Assembly: GCF_000719095.1 (NCBI RefSeq)
Contig: NZ_JOEH01000006.1
Location: 186,001-250,000 of the forward strand
Source: Streptacidiphilus jeojiense
GTDB taxonomy: Bacteria; Actinomycetota; Actinomycetes; Streptomycetales; Streptomycetaceae
DNA length: 64,000 nt
Direction of reading: 5' to 3'
Both the position numbers and the translations under genes were made by a program. Positions 24,179-34,356 of this stretch are shown in pieces; positions within the stretch are counted from its first letter, which is position 1; every line of letters starts with the position of its first letter. The notes beneath the pieces were generated by a model, which was given only the letters and a program-made list of their open reading frames with translations, had not been told where the DNA came from and did no database searches.

Positions 24179-27100
24179 GTGGCTGTCAGGGCAGTGAGGG
24201 CATCGTCGCGCCGCCGTCTGCCGCCCGCTGTCCGCGGCTCCGCGCACCACGGACTGGTGCTCGCCGCGGCCGCGCTGACGGTGCTGCTCGCAGCGACCGT
24301 GCTGGCGGCGCTGGCCGCCCTGGCCACCGGCGCGGTGAACGCCGGCGCCGCCGCCCGCCTCGACGCCGATGCGCGCGCCGAGGTGCAGATCAGCGCCCTG
24401 GTCCGGAACGGCGGCCGGGACGCGGGCCAGGACGGGGGGTTCGCCGCCGCCGACCGGGCCGTGCGCGCCGCCGCCGCGGTCGCCTTCGGCGACGTCCCCG
24501 AGCGGACCAGCGCCGCCCGCTACGGCCTGGACCCGCTCGCGATCGCCACCGCGCCGCCCGGATCCGCGCAGGCCCAACTGCAGTTGCACCCCATCGCGGT
24601 GCAGGACGCCGCGGTCCACGCCCGGCTGGACTCCGGCAGTTGGCCGACCGGCGCCGCCGCGGCCCCGGTCGCCGCGATCACCGCGGACCGGTCCGACGCG
24701 GCCGTCGGGACGGTGGACGCGGCGCTGCCGGTGTCGCTGGCCCGGCGCCTCGGCGCCCGGCCCGGTACGGTGCTGGTCCTCGCCGACGCCGCGCGCCGCA
24801 CCGTCCGGGTGCGGATCACCGGCGTCTACACCGCGACGGCCACCCAGCCGGGCTTCTGGCCCGGCCTGGTCGGCGACCCGCTCCAGGGCGACCTGCGGGC
24901 CGGCAGCCTGCTGGTGGTGGCTCCGGCCGCGTTCACCGCGACCCCGGCCTTCGACCAGGCCGTCAGCGCCCGGTGGACCGTCCTGCCCGACCTCTCCGCT
25001 CTGGACACCGCCAGGCTGCCCGCGCTGCGGGACCGGATCGCCGGCTTCGCCGCCAGCGACACCGGCCGCTCGGTGTATCTGGGGCGGACCCCGGCGCTGC
25101 CGCAGCTCGCGGTGGTCTCCGCACTCCCCGACGCCGTGGACGCCCTGTCGCTGCCGCTGGTGGTGGCCCGTTCGGCGCTCTACCAGCCGACCGCACTGCT
25201 GGCCGTGCTGGCCCTGACCGCCCTGGTGCTGACCGCCCGTCAGCCGGCCGAGCACCGGCGGATCGAACTGATGCTGCGTCAAGTACGCGGCGCCGGAACC
25301 GGAAGGCTGCTGCTCTCGGCCGCGGGCGAGTGGGCGCTGGTCGCGCTGCCGGCCGGCCTCGCCGCACCCTTCCTGGCCGGGGCGCTGCTGCGGCTGCTGC
25401 ACGCGGCCGGGCTGCTCGCGCTCCGTCCGCCCGACAGCACCCTGGGCGGCGCGGTCCGGGCGGCGGTCGCCGTCACCGTGCTGGTGCACGGGCTGGCGAC
25501 GCTGCTGCCGGTGCTGGCGACCGTGGTCGGCGGCGGCGCCCTGGCCCGGCTGCGGATGCGCGGCGCCAGGGCGGCGCTGGCCCAGCGCGTCGGCGCCGAT
25601 CTGGCACTGCTCGCGGTGGCCGTCCTCGGCTACCTCCAACTCGCCCACTACCGCACCACGGTGACCGGATCCGCTGCCGACGGGGCGGCCGACGTGGACC
25701 CGGTGCTGGTACTGGTCCCGGCCGTGGCCACGCTGGCCGCCGCACTGCTGCTGCTCCGGCTGCTGCCGCTCACCTCCTGGGCCCTGGACCGCTTCGGCCG
25801 GCGCCGGCGCGGCCTGGTGCTGCCGCTGGCAGCCTGGCAGTTGAGCCGCCGCTCGGCCCGCAACGCCGGTCCGGTGGTGCTGATGTGCCTGGCGGTGGCC
25901 GTCGGCGGACTGGCCGACACGGTGCTGGCCGGACTGGACGGACTGGCCCACGACCAGGCGGTGTTCAGCGTCGGCGCGGATGTCGGGGTGGACCAGGTCG
26001 ACCCCACCGACCGGCCGCCCGAGGTGATGCGCGCGGCCCTCGCCGCGCTGCCCGGGGTGACCGGGCTGACACCGGTGACCAGCACCGGGGGCAGCAACGC
26101 CGACAGCGACACCGACCAGGTCGTCGGCATCGACACCCGCCCGCTCGCCACGGCCGGCTCCACCCCGGCGACCGCCGCCCCGCCTACCTCCACCCCGAAC
26201 GCCCCCACGCCCACCCCCACCCCCGCCACCGCCGCCCCGCTGCTCCGCGCCGACCTGGCCGGCCCCGCCCTCCCGGCCGAGCTGGCCGCCCTCGGCGCCC
26301 GCGTCCCGGTGCACGGACTGCCGCTGGCCGGGCGACCGACCTCGCTGCTGCTGGACGAGACGCTGGCCAGCGACAGTGACCGGTCGCCGCCGCAGCTGCG
26401 GGTGACCCTGGAGGACGCCGCCGGACTCAGCTCCAGCGTGACCGTGCCGCTGCCCGCCGCGGACGGGGCCCGGCACCTGGTCCCGGTCCCGCTCACCGGA
26501 CCCGCGGACGGGGGAGCGGTCCGCAGCTACCCGCTCACCTTGACCGGGCTGGCCGTGGTCATGCCCACCGAGCAGCCCAGGGCGGTGCTGACGCTGACCC
26601 TGCACCGGATCGGCTCGGCCGCAGGCTGGACTGGCAGCCCGCCGGCCGGGACGGTCTGGGTGGACCGGACCCCGGCCGCACTGGAGTCGAGCTCGGGCGG
26701 GGCCTGCCTGCCGTCTGGTGGGTCGGTGCCCGAGTTCGGGGAGGGGAACCCCGGGCTCTGCTCGCTCCGGAGCGGTCCGGACCTGCTCCGGCTGGTCTTC
26801 GGGACCTCCGAGGCGGCGGCGTCGCAGGCCGGGGCCCAGCTGGAGTTCGGCCTGGCGGCCACCGGTGTTGCCGCGACGACGCTGCCGGGCCCGGTGCCAG
26901 CCCTCGCCGACTCCGCCGCGGTGGCCGAGCAGCAGCTGGTCCCCGGCAGCGTGGTCCGGCTGACCCTCGACGACGGGCATCTGCTGTCGCTGCGGGTGAC
27001 CGGCACCATCGCCGGCGTCCCCGGCACCGACCGCGGCCAGGGCCACTTCCTGGTGGACCAGCACGCGCTGGCCGCCGCCGAGGCACTGCTGGCCAGTACC

Positions 27101-27670
27101 CCGGAGCCGGCCACGGTCTGGTGGCTGAGCAGCAGCGACCCGGACCGCACCGCGGCTGCGGTCGCTGCCGACGGCGGCCTGGGCACCGCGCGGACCGTCG
27201 GCGCGGCCCAAGCGGCCCTGCGCGCCGATCCGTTCCGCAGCGGGATGCGCGCGGTGCTGGCGCTGTGCCGGCTGCTGGCGCCGGCCTTCGCGGTGGTCGG
27301 CTTCACCGTCCACGCGGTGATCGCCACCCGGGAGCGCCGCCGCGAGTTCGCGCTGCTGCGCGCGATGGGCATCCGCAGCCGCAGGCTGTCCGCGCTGCTC
27401 TGGGCCGAGCAGTTGAGCGTGGCGCTGTTCGCGCTGGTCCCCGGGGTGCTGCTGGGTACCGGCCTGGCCGCGCTGGTGCTGCCGACGGTGACCGTGGACG
27501 ACTCCGGCGGCCCGCCGTTCCCGCCGCTGCTGGTGCACGTCCCCTGGCTGCGGGTGGCGCTGACGGCGCTGGTCACCGCCGGGGTGATCCTGCTGGTCGT
27601 GGTGGGCCTGGCCAGGCTGCTGGCCAAGGTCGACCTGGTACGGGTGCTGCGGGCCGGGGAGGGCGAATGA
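24179..27670 (+). CDS. Giant FtsX-type ABC permease, copy 1A
   Basis: GTG 24179 has AGGGGGAG four bases upstream. The 1163-residue protein has a first membrane helix right at the start (HHGLVLAAAALTVLLAATVLAAL), a large external domain, a central bundle of helices (SALYQPTALLAVLALTALVL and on), a second external domain with a Pro/Thr linker (about residue 665-685), and a C-terminal FtsX unit ending in TRERRREFALLRAMG followed by helices. This is the MacB/LolC-like duplicated FtsX permease fold. The partner gene follows with ATGA overlap. No ATP-binding subunit is encoded nearby. Substrate unknown; lipoprotein, peptide or drug export are all possible. A TTGACA at 24131-24136 in an AT-rich 100-bp leader could be the -35. 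Confidence 0.85.
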   Translation: MAVRAVRASSRRRLPPAVRGSAHHGLVLAAAALTVLLAATVLAALAALATGAVNAGAAARLDADARAEVQISALVRNGGRDAGQDGGFAAADRAVRAAAAVAFGDVPERTSAARYGLDPLAIATAPPGSAQAQLQLHPIAVQDAAVHARLDSGSWPTGAAAAPVAAITADRSDAAVGTVDAALPVSLARRLGARPGTVLVLADAARRTVRVRITGVYTATATQPGFWPGLVGDPLQGDLRAGSLLVVAPAAFTATPAFDQAVSARWTVLPDLSALDTARLPALRDRIAGFAASDTGRSVYLGRTPALPQLAVVSALPDAVDALSLPLVVARSALYQPTALLAVLALTALVLTARQPAEHRRIELMLRQVRGAGTGRLLLSAAGEWALVALPAGLAAPFLAGALLRLLHAAGLLALRPPDSTLGGAVRAAVAVTVLVHGLATLLPVLATVVGGGALARLRMRGARAALAQRVGADLALLAVAVLGYLQLAHYRTTVTGSAADGAADVDPVLVLVPAVATLAAALLLLRLLPLTSWALDRFGRRRRGLVLPLAAWQLSRRSARNAGPVVLMCLAVAVGGLADTVLAGLDGLAHDQAVFSVGADVGVDQVDPTDRPPEVMRAALAALPGVTGLTPVTSTGGSNADSDTDQVVGIDTRPLATAGSTPATAAPPTSTPNAPTPTPTPATAAPLLRADLAGPALPAELAALGARVPVHGLPLAGRPTSLLLDETLASDSDRSPPQLRVTLEDAAGLSSSVTVPLPAADGARHLVPVPLTGPADGGAVRSYPLTLTGLAVVMPTEQPRAVLTLTLHRIGSAAGWTGSPPAGTVWVDRTPAALESSSGGACLPSGGSVPEFGEGNPGLCSLRSGPDLLRLVFGTSEAAASQAGAQLEFGLAATGVAATTLPGPVPALADSAAVAEQQLVPGSVVRLTLDDGHLLSLRVTGTIAGVPGTDRGQGHFLVDQHALAAAEALLASTPEPATVWWLSSSDPDRTAAAVAADGGLGTARTVGAAQAALRADPFRSGMRAVLALCRLLAPAFAVVGFTVHAVIATRERRREFALLRAMGIRSRRLSALLWAEQLSVALFALVPGVLLGTGLAALVLPTVTVDDSGGPPFPPLLVHVPWLRVALTALVTAGVILLVVVGLARLLAKVDLVRVLRAGEGE

Positions 27671-30501
27671 GACGCGGAACCGGGGCCAGGGCCGGGCTGT
27701 CGCCGGCGCGCCGGGAGGCCCGGGGCGACCTGCCGATGCTGGTGGTGCTGGCGGTACTGGTGGCCGCGCTCACCGCGCTGAGCGCCTGCGCACCGCCGCT
27801 GATCGGCCGTCAGCAGGACCGGGCGCTGCGCCAGCGGATCGCCACCGCCCAGACGCAGGGCCCGCTGCTGACGGTCGGCACCCGACTGCAGGGCCTCAAC
27901 ACCGCGCTGGGCCCGGCGAACAGCCACGAGCCGATCGGCGCGGTGCTCTCCGAGGTCGGCGACCAGCTGGTCGGGGCGGCGGCCGCGCCGCTGCGCGGAT
28001 CGCTGGCGGTGGCGCGGACCGGCGCCGACTTCGCCCCGGTGCGCACCAGCGTGCCGTCCACCCCGGCGACCGCCGGGGTGGACTCGGTGGTCACCGGGCT
28101 GACCTACCTCAGCGACGCGGGACCGCACGTCCGGATGGTCGCCGGCGCGTTCCCCGCGGCGCACACCGCCAAGCGGCAGGACCCGCAGCTGGCGCTGTCG
28201 CACGACGCCGCCGCGCGGCTCGGACTGTCCGCCGGCGGGCGGATCGGCGTGAGCTTCAGCACCGGCAACGGCGAGGCCACGATGGACTTCACGGTGTCGG
28301 GGATCTTCGAGCCGCGGCAGACCGGCGACGGCTTCTGGAACAGCAGGCCGCTGCTGGACACCCCGCTCACCTACCCGCAGCCGCCGCCGCTCGGCATCCA
28401 GGTCTATGTGCACGCACTGATCAGCACCGACGGCGTGGACCGGCTGATGGCGGCCGGACTGGACACCCCCCAGCTCAGCTGGCAGCTCTCGGTCGCCCCG
28501 GCCCGGGCGGCGGTCGCGCAGAGCCGGAGCCTGGCCGGACCGCTGGCCGGCTACGGCGCAGCCATGACGGCGGTGCTGTGCCAGGGCCCCGGCGGCACCG
28601 TCGGCTGCCAGGCGGACCAGGAGGCGGCCGACCGGTTCAGCTGGACCGACGGGCTCACCCCGCTTTTGGACGCGTTCGGCCGGGAGCGGCTGCAGGCGGA
28701 GGCGGTCCAGTCGTTCGCCCTGGTGGCCCTGGTCTGCGTGGTCCTGGCCGCGGCGTTCACGGCGGTACGGGTACTGCTGCGGCGCCGGGACGGCGCGCTG
28801 AGGCTGCAGCGCTCGCGCGGGGCCTCGCCGCTGCGGCTGGTGCTGCTGCGGTCGGCGCCGGCGCTGCCGGTGCTGCTGTGCGCGGCCGGGGCCGGCTGGC
28901 TGCTCGGCCTGCGGTCCGCGCCCACCGGCGGTTCCGTAGGGCCGCGGCCGCTGTGGGCGGTCGCGGCCACCGCCGCCGTCTGGGCGCTGCTGCCGCTGCT
29001 CACCTGGGTCCAGACCAGGGAACCGCGCCGGCCCCGGCGCAGCGTCCGCGCGGTACGGCACCGCTTCGGCGGCCGGGCGGTGCTGGAGGCCACCACGCTG
29101 CTGCTGGCCGCGGCCGGGGTGGTCGCCCTGCGCGGGCGTGGTGCCTCCGCCCCGCAGGGCGTCGACCCGCAGCTCAGCGCGGTGCCGCTGGTGGTCGCGG
29201 TGGTCGCGGTGCTGGCCCTGCTGCGGATCTACCCGCTGGTGCTGCGGCTGCTGGCGGCCCGGCTGCGCCGCGGCCCGGGGGTGCTGGCCTTCCTGGGTCT
29301 GGCGAAGGCGGGCCGGGAGGCGACCGCGACCGGGCTGGCGCTCTTCGTGCTGGTGCTCACCCTGGGCACGGCGGTCTTCGGCGGAATGGTCTCACAGACC
29401 GTCAGCGACGGTGCCGCGGCCGGGGCCGACTGGTACGCGGGGGCCGACGCGGTGGCCCTGTCCAGCGGGAACAGCGCACCGGCGCCGGGCGTCGCCCGGG
29501 GCGTCAAGGTGGTCGGCGAGCAGCTGCGGGCCGTCGGCCTGACCGCGGACCGGGACGGCGCGGCGCTGCCGGACACCCCGCTGCTGACCGTCGACGCCCG
29601 GGCCCTGGTCGCCGCCGACCCCGGCTCGCCGCTCGGACGGGCGCTGCTGGCCGCCTCGGCGGCGCCGGTGCGCCGCGCCGACGGCTCCGTCGAACTGCCG
29701 GTGCTGGTCAGCCCCGCGGTGCTGGCCGCCGAACCCGCCGGCGACTTCGTCTCGGAGCCGTTCAGCAACGCCGACCACCTGCACAGGGTGCGCTACCGGC
29801 CGGTCGGCACGCTCACCGCTGCGGAGCTCGACGATCCGGCGCTCGGGCCGATCACCGACCAGCTGGCCCCGGGGAGCCGGCTGCTGGTCACCGGCTCCGC
29901 GGCGGCGCCCGCCCTGCTCCAGCCCCAGGTCGCGGGCCGCAGCGCGGCCCTGCTCTACGGCGACGGCGAGGACCCCGCGGCGCTGCGCACCGAGGGTGCG
30001 GCGGTGCTGGGTCCGCTGGGCACGGTCCGGCTCCGGTCCGACCGGCTGGCGGCGGTGCGCACGGACGGGCTGGTCGGCGGCATCCAGCGGGTCTACGCCG
30101 TCAGCACCGGGCTGGCGGTCTGCTTCGGCTTGCTGGCGGTGCTGCTGGAGCTGGTGCTGACGGCCGAGGAGCGCGGCCGGACCGCCTCCTTCCTGCGCAC
30201 CCTGGGCCTGGGCGGCCGGGCCGCCGGGCTGCTCCAGCTCACCCAGCTGCTGCCGCTCGCGGCGGCCGCCGCCGCGGGCGGCGCGATCCTTGGGCTGGTC
30301 GAACCAAGGCTGCTGGCACCGGCCCTGAATCTGCGTCAGTTCACCGGCGGCCCGGGTCAGCCGGCCCTGCACACCGACTACCGGCTGACCGGGGCGCTGG
30401 TGCTCGGGCTGGTGCTGCTGGTGGTCGCCGCCGCGGCGGTGGAGACGGCGGTGTCGCGGTACCGGCGGCTGGGGGCGCTGCTGCGGCTGGGCGACGCCTG
30501 A
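27667..30501 (+). CDS. Giant FtsX-type ABC permease, copy 1B
   Basis: ATG 27667 overlaps the previous stop. The 944-residue product begins with a membrane anchor (LPMLVVLAVLVAALTALSA), then an external domain of about 330 residues, a helix bundle (FALVALVCVVLAAAFTAVRV and on), a second external domain and a C-terminal FtsX unit (AEERGRTASFLRTLGLGGRAAG). It is homologous in layout to the gene at 41944-44847. It should form a heterodimer with copy 1A. No cytoplasmic nucleotide-binding domain is fused. Confidence 0.85.
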   Translation: MRRGTGARAGLSPARREARGDLPMLVVLAVLVAALTALSACAPPLIGRQQDRALRQRIATAQTQGPLLTVGTRLQGLNTALGPANSHEPIGAVLSEVGDQLVGAAAAPLRGSLAVARTGADFAPVRTSVPSTPATAGVDSVVTGLTYLSDAGPHVRMVAGAFPAAHTAKRQDPQLALSHDAAARLGLSAGGRIGVSFSTGNGEATMDFTVSGIFEPRQTGDGFWNSRPLLDTPLTYPQPPPLGIQVYVHALISTDGVDRLMAAGLDTPQLSWQLSVAPARAAVAQSRSLAGPLAGYGAAMTAVLCQGPGGTVGCQADQEAADRFSWTDGLTPLLDAFGRERLQAEAVQSFALVALVCVVLAAAFTAVRVLLRRRDGALRLQRSRGASPLRLVLLRSAPALPVLLCAAGAGWLLGLRSAPTGGSVGPRPLWAVAATAAVWALLPLLTWVQTREPRRPRRSVRAVRHRFGGRAVLEATTLLLAAAGVVALRGRGASAPQGVDPQLSAVPLVVAVVAVLALLRIYPLVLRLLAARLRRGPGVLAFLGLAKAGREATATGLALFVLVLTLGTAVFGGMVSQTVSDGAAAGADWYAGADAVALSSGNSAPAPGVARGVKVVGEQLRAVGLTADRDGAALPDTPLLTVDARALVAADPGSPLGRALLAASAAPVRRADGSVELPVLVSPAVLAAEPAGDFVSEPFSNADHLHRVRYRPVGTLTAAELDDPALGPITDQLAPGSRLLVTGSAAAPALLQPQVAGRSAALLYGDGEDPAALRTEGAAVLGPLGTVRLRSDRLAAVRTDGLVGGIQRVYAVSTGLAVCFGLLAVLLELVLTAEERGRTASFLRTLGLGGRAAGLLQLTQLLPLAAAAAAGGAILGLVEPRLLAPALNLRQFTGGPGQPALHTDYRLTGALVLGLVLLVVAAAAVETAVSRYRRLGALLRLGDA

Positions 30502-30541
30502 CCGGCATCTGACCGGCACCGGGCCGGGATAGGGTGCGGCA

Positions 30542-31753
30542 ATGGCGAATCCGACCACGGCGACCGGCCCGGGACCGGCTCCCTCGCTGCTGCGGGACCG
30601 CAGCGGGGCGCAGCGGGTCACCTTCCTGGAGCTCTTCTTCGACCTGGTGTACGTCTTCGCGGTCACCCAGCTCTCGCACCTGCTGCTGGCCCATCTGGAC
30701 TGGGCCGGGGCGGCGGAGACCCTGGTGCTGCTGACGGCGGTCTGGTGGGCCTGGAACTTCACCGCCTGGTTCACCAACTGGTTCGACCCGGACCAGCTCG
30801 CGGTGCGGCTGGCCATCATCGGCATCATGCTGCTCGGCCTGGTGATGTCGGCGGCGCTGCCGCAGGCGTTCGGCGACCGCGCGCTGGTCTTCGTCCTGGC
30901 CTACCTGGCCATGCAGGTCGGCCGGCACCTGTTCGCGACCGTCGCGCTGCGCGGGGACCAGCTCTCCCGGGAGTACGCCAGGGCGATGGTGTGGTTCGGC
31001 TTAAGCGCGGTGTTCTGGATCGCCGGGGCGCTGGTGCACGGCGTGGCCGTGCGCGGCGGGCTGTGGGCGGTGGCGGTGCTGGTCGAGTACCTGGCGGCGG
31101 GGATCGGCTTCCCGGTGCCGGGACTGGGGCGGTCCAGCACCACGGCCTGGAACATCTCGGGGGAGCACTTCGTCGAGCGGTGCCGGCTGTTCGTCATCAT
31201 CGCGCTGGGCGAGTCGGTCCTGGTCACCGGGCAGACCTTCGGCAGCGGCCGGTTCGACGCCGGGCGCACGGCGGCCTTCGTCACGGCCTTCGCGACGGCG
31301 GTCACCATGTGGTGGATCTACTTCGCGCTGGCCGGCCGGGCGGTGGACTCCGTGGTGGAGACCACGAGCGACACCGGGCGGATGGGGGTGCGGATCACCT
31401 ACGTGCACCTGCCGATCGTGGCGGGCGTGATCGTCACCGCCGTCGGCGACGAGGTCGTCATCAGCCACCCCGGCGGCCATCCGGCCGGTTTCACCACGGC
31501 GCTGGTGCTGGCCGCCGGGCCGGCCCTGTTCCTGGCCGGGCACCTGCTGCTGAAGCGGGTGATGTTCGGCTACTACAACCGCGCCCGCCACATCGGCCTG
31601 CTGGTGCTGGCGCTGCTGGTCCCGGTCGGCACGGTGCTGCCGCCGCTGGTGGTGGACATCGCGACCACGGTGGTACTGGCCGCCGTGGCCTGGGCGGACG
31701 TGGCGGCGGTGCGCCGGATCACGGCTGCTGACGAGGTGTCAGTCGAGCTGTGA
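30542..31753 (+). CDS. ltrA: LtrA family membrane protein
   Basis: The 403-residue protein has the LtrA signature VTFLELFFDLVYVFAVTQLSH near the N-terminus and about 12 membrane helices. LtrA was named from a low-temperature requirement in Listeria; its biochemical activity is unknown. A TTA codon at 31001-31003 (Leu in WFGLSAV) is notable: in streptomycetes TTA needs the bldA tRNA, so translation may be tied to development. The last 35 bases overlap the convergent acetyltransferase gene. Confidence 0.88.
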   Translation: MANPTTATGPGPAPSLLRDRSGAQRVTFLELFFDLVYVFAVTQLSHLLLAHLDWAGAAETLVLLTAVWWAWNFTAWFTNWFDPDQLAVRLAIIGIMLLGLVMSAALPQAFGDRALVFVLAYLAMQVGRHLFATVALRGDQLSREYARAMVWFGLSAVFWIAGALVHGVAVRGGLWAVAVLVEYLAAGIGFPVPGLGRSSTTAWNISGEHFVERCRLFVIIALGESVLVTGQTFGSGRFDAGRTAAFVTAFATAVTMWWIYFALAGRAVDSVVETTSDTGRMGVRITYVHLPIVAGVIVTAVGDEVVISHPGGHPAGFTTALVLAAGPALFLAGHLLLKRVMFGYYNRARHIGLLVLALLVPVGTVLPPLVVDIATTVVLAAVAWADVAAVRRITAADEVSVEL

Positions 31754-32576
31754 GGACGGCCCCCTCCTCCGGGGTGAGGTCGAGCCGGAACTCCTCGCGC
31801 AGCGCGGCGACCACCGCGGCGTCGGTGAGCTCCACGCTCTCGGCGGGCCGGCCCGGCACCATCCGGGAGAACCGGCGCCCGATCAGCTCGCGGGAGGACC
31901 CGGCCTCGCGCCGGACCACGATCGGCCGCTGCCGGAACGGGGAGCTGGGCCAGGTGGTGGTGTAGTGGTTGGACATCACCACGTCCACCGCGTGCTGCGG
32001 TTCGTCGGTGAAGCGGTAGCGGGTCTGCCACTGCCCGGCGTCGAGCTCCTGGAAGCGCCGCACCCCGTCGCGGTCCGGGCCCAGCGTCCGGTAGGTCCAC
32101 ACGCCCTGCGGCTGCGGACCGTCGGGGTCCAGCGGGATCGGCTCCAGCAGGCCGTTGCCGAAGCCGGTGTCGGCCAGCAGCCGGCGGCCGTCGACCTCCA
32201 CCGAGAGCGTCATATGGGTGCGCGGGCGCAGCGCCTCGCTGTCGGAGCCGACCCGGGCCAGCAGCCGGTCCACCCGGAAGCCCAGCCGCTGCAGTACCGC
32301 GCCGAACAGGGTGTTCTGCTCGTAGCAGTAGCCGCCGCGGCCCTGGTGCACCAGCTTGTCCTGGACGCTGCCGAGGTCGGTGCGGACCGGCTGGTCCAGC
32401 ATCAGCGCCAGGTTCTCGAACGGGATGGCCGCCACATGCGCCCGGTGCAGGGCGGTGAGGGTGGCGGCGTCGGCGGCGAGGCCGCCGGTGCGGTCGAGGC
32501 CGATCCGCTTCAGATAGGCGTCGAGGTCGAGCAGGTCGTTCTGCCACTCGTCGGCCGGCTGGTCAACTGTCCCCAT
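31719..32576 (-). CDS. nat: Arylamine N-acetyltransferase
   Basis: The 285-residue protein carries the full catalytic triad of the family: Cys84 in RGGYCYEQN, His121 in RTHMTL and Asp136 in LADTGFGN. It transfers acetyl groups from acetyl-CoA to arylamines or hydrazines in the cytoplasm; related enzymes close amide bonds in ansamycin synthesis. No biosynthetic cluster surrounds it, so a detoxifying role is more likely. The stop overlaps the end of the convergent LtrA gene. Confidence 0.92.
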   Translation of the reverse strand: MGTVDQPADEWQNDLLDLDAYLKRIGLDRTGGLAADAATLTALHRAHVAAIPFENLALMLDQPVRTDLGSVQDKLVHQGRGGYCYEQNTLFGAVLQRLGFRVDRLLARVGSDSEALRPRTHMTLSVEVDGRRLLADTGFGNGLLEPIPLDPDGPQPQGVWTYRTLGPDRDGVRRFQELDAGQWQTRYRFTDEPQHAVDVVMSNHYTTTWPSSPFRQRPIVVRREAGSSRELIGRRFSRMVPGRPAESVELTDAAVVAALREEFRLDLTPEEGAVLTARLTPRQQP

Positions 32577-32601
32577 GGGGCCGATTCTGCCACCAGGCCG
32601 C

Positions 32602-33396
32602 TCAGCGGGTGGCGGTGATCAGGATGAAGGGGGCCCGTTCGCGCTCGGCGGTCCAGGGGCGGGAGGCGATCAGGGCGGGGTCGGCGATGCCGTGGGCGTC
32701 GGCGAGCACCGGGGTCAGCTCGGTGTACGCGCCGAACCCGGCAGCGGTGAGCGCCTCCTGGAAGGTCTCCCGGGGCCAGTAGGTGTTGGTGATGGTGGCC
32801 CAGCTGCCGTCCTCGCGGCGGACCCGGACCGGGAGCGTGTCGCCGGAGCGGTAGCGGGCGCCGGGCTCGCCGCGGTGGAAGCCCTCGAAGGAGGCGTCGT
32901 GCATCTGGTCCGGGTTGGGCATCAGGATGGTGAAGCGGCCGCCCGGGCGCAGCACCCGGGCCATCTCGTCCACCAGGGACTGCAGGAGTCTTCGGTCCGC
33001 TATGCAGGTGAACAGGAAGGAGGCCATGGCCGCGTCGGCGCAGCCGTCGGCGAGGAAGGGCAGGCCGTCGCCGGCGGTGAGCCGGTAGTCCACCGCCGGG
33101 TGCGGGTGCTGGGAGCGGGCCAGGTCGAGCATGGCCGTGGAGGTGTCCACGGCGGTGGTCCGCACCGGGTGGCGGTCGGCGATCCAGCGGGTCAGGTCGC
33201 CGGGTCCGCAGCCGAGGTCCACCAGGTGGGCGCCGGGCAGCTGGTCCAGGCCCAGGGCCACCGGCAGGAACGGGTAGCCGAGCAGCCAGCTGCCGGAGTC
33301 GTCCCAGCGGCAGTAGTCGTCGGCGACCCGGGGGGTCTGGTAGGAGATCACGCCGGTCATGAGCGGATCGGCGGTGAGCGTCGCGGTGTCCTGCAC
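32602..33396 (-). CDS. Class I SAM-dependent methyltransferase
   Basis: GTG 33396 gives 264 residues; ATG 33360 (MTGVISYQ) is an alternative, and the longer open frame upstream is Pro-rich and unlikely. Motif I is VDLGCGPGD, followed by TAVDTS at the end of strand 2 and MARVLRPGGRF for motif III. The fold is clear, but the acceptor (small molecule, RNA or protein) is not. It lies upstream of and in line with the acetyltransferase gene, 25 bp away. Confidence 0.82.
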   Translation of the reverse strand: MQDTATLTADPLMTGVISYQTPRVADDYCRWDDSGSWLLGYPFLPVALGLDQLPGAHLVDLGCGPGDLTRWIADRHPVRTTAVDTSTAMLDLARSQHPHPAVDYRLTAGDGLPFLADGCADAAMASFLFTCIADRRLLQSLVDEMARVLRPGGRFTILMPNPDQMHDASFEGFHRGEPGARYRSGDTLPVRVRREDGSWATITNTYWPRETFQEALTAAGFGAYTELTPVLADAHGIADPALIASRPWTAERERAPFILITATR

Positions 33397-33643
33397 GGGT
33401 GGTCGCCGTCCTTCGTCCCGATGGGTGATCAAAGTCGGGCAGAGCATAACCACGCCGCCTGTCCGCACCGGCGGGGGCGGCGGACGGCCTCCGGTGCGGG
33501 CAATTGCGGGCAAGCGGAACACCGCGGTCCGCACATACCAGGATTGAACTGCGGAATAAGCTCCTGTTAGGGATGGGGCCAGAGGTGCGGATCCGGTCAG
33601 TTCCGTCGAAAGAATGACTGAAAATCGTACGGTTGAGCCACCG

Positions 33644-34228
33644 TCAGGGCTGTTTTCCGCCCCGGGCGGCCAGTGTCGCCAGCAGTTCCTCGATCGCGGC
33701 CAGCCGGGCCTGGATGGCCTGGACGTCGCTGTGCGTGGCGGTCTGGTCCGCCTCCTTGAGGGTCACGATCAGCTGGCCGCCGGGCTCCAGCCGGGCGTCG
33801 GCGACCTCCTCGATGCTGTCGCCGTTCTGCACCCGCACCGCGTGCTCGATCTCGCTGGTGCGCAGGGCCAGCCGCCGCAGCGCGCCGGGCACGAAGGCGC
33901 CGTCGCTGACCAGGGTGGTGGCGGTGCCCTCCAGCAGCCGCTCGGCCCGGGCGTCCGAGGCCACCCAGCGGTTCATCCCGGCGTTGACGGCGACCAGGGT
34001 GACCGCCCCGATCACCCCGCCGAGCAGGCTGTTGTCGGCGCCGATGATGGCGTTCTGGACCACGTTGGACAGCAGGAACATCACCACGAAGTCGAAGGTG
34101 TTGAGGTTCGCCAGACCGCGCTTGCCGGCGAACCGGAACAGCAGCAGCACCAGTGCGTACACCAGCACGGTGCGAATGATCTTCTCGAGGATGGGGATCT
34201 GGACGGACCACAGGTCATGACTGATCAT
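33644..34228 (-). CDS. YetF/DUF421 membrane protein
   Basis: ATG 34228 has AGGAGGA six bases upstream. Of 194 residues, the first 95 form three membrane helices with the family text RFAGKRGLANLNTFDFVVMFLLSNVVQNAI. The rest is the soluble YetF domain (VSDGAFVPGALRRLALRTSEIEHAVR). A coiled-coil-like end (QAIQARLAAIEELLATLAARG) follows. Function is unknown; Bacillus members are linked to spore and stress physiology. Confidence 0.88.
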   Translation of the reverse strand: MISHDLWSVQIPILEKIIRTVLVYALVLLLFRFAGKRGLANLNTFDFVVMFLLSNVVQNAIIGADNSLLGGVIGAVTLVAVNAGMNRWVASDARAERLLEGTATTLVSDGAFVPGALRRLALRTSEIEHAVRVQNGDSIEEVADARLEPGGQLIVTLKEADQTATHSDVQAIQARLAAIEELLATLAARGGKQP

Positions 34229-34356
34229 CGGAAGGTCCTCCTGGGTTGACGGCCGCCGGCGGGCCTGCGCTGTAACGTACGTGATCAGTGGTCACCGTCG
34301 GTCCCCGTCTCTCGTCGGCACACCGAACTCTCCCATGACGGGCAGGTGATGAGCAG

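Noticed and set aside
24086..27538. A 1150-codon open frame antisense to permease 1A
   Set aside because: It is rich in Gly, Arg, Gln and His without hydrophobic segments or motifs, as expected from the opposite strand of a GC-rich gene. The plus strand shows clear FtsX sequence.
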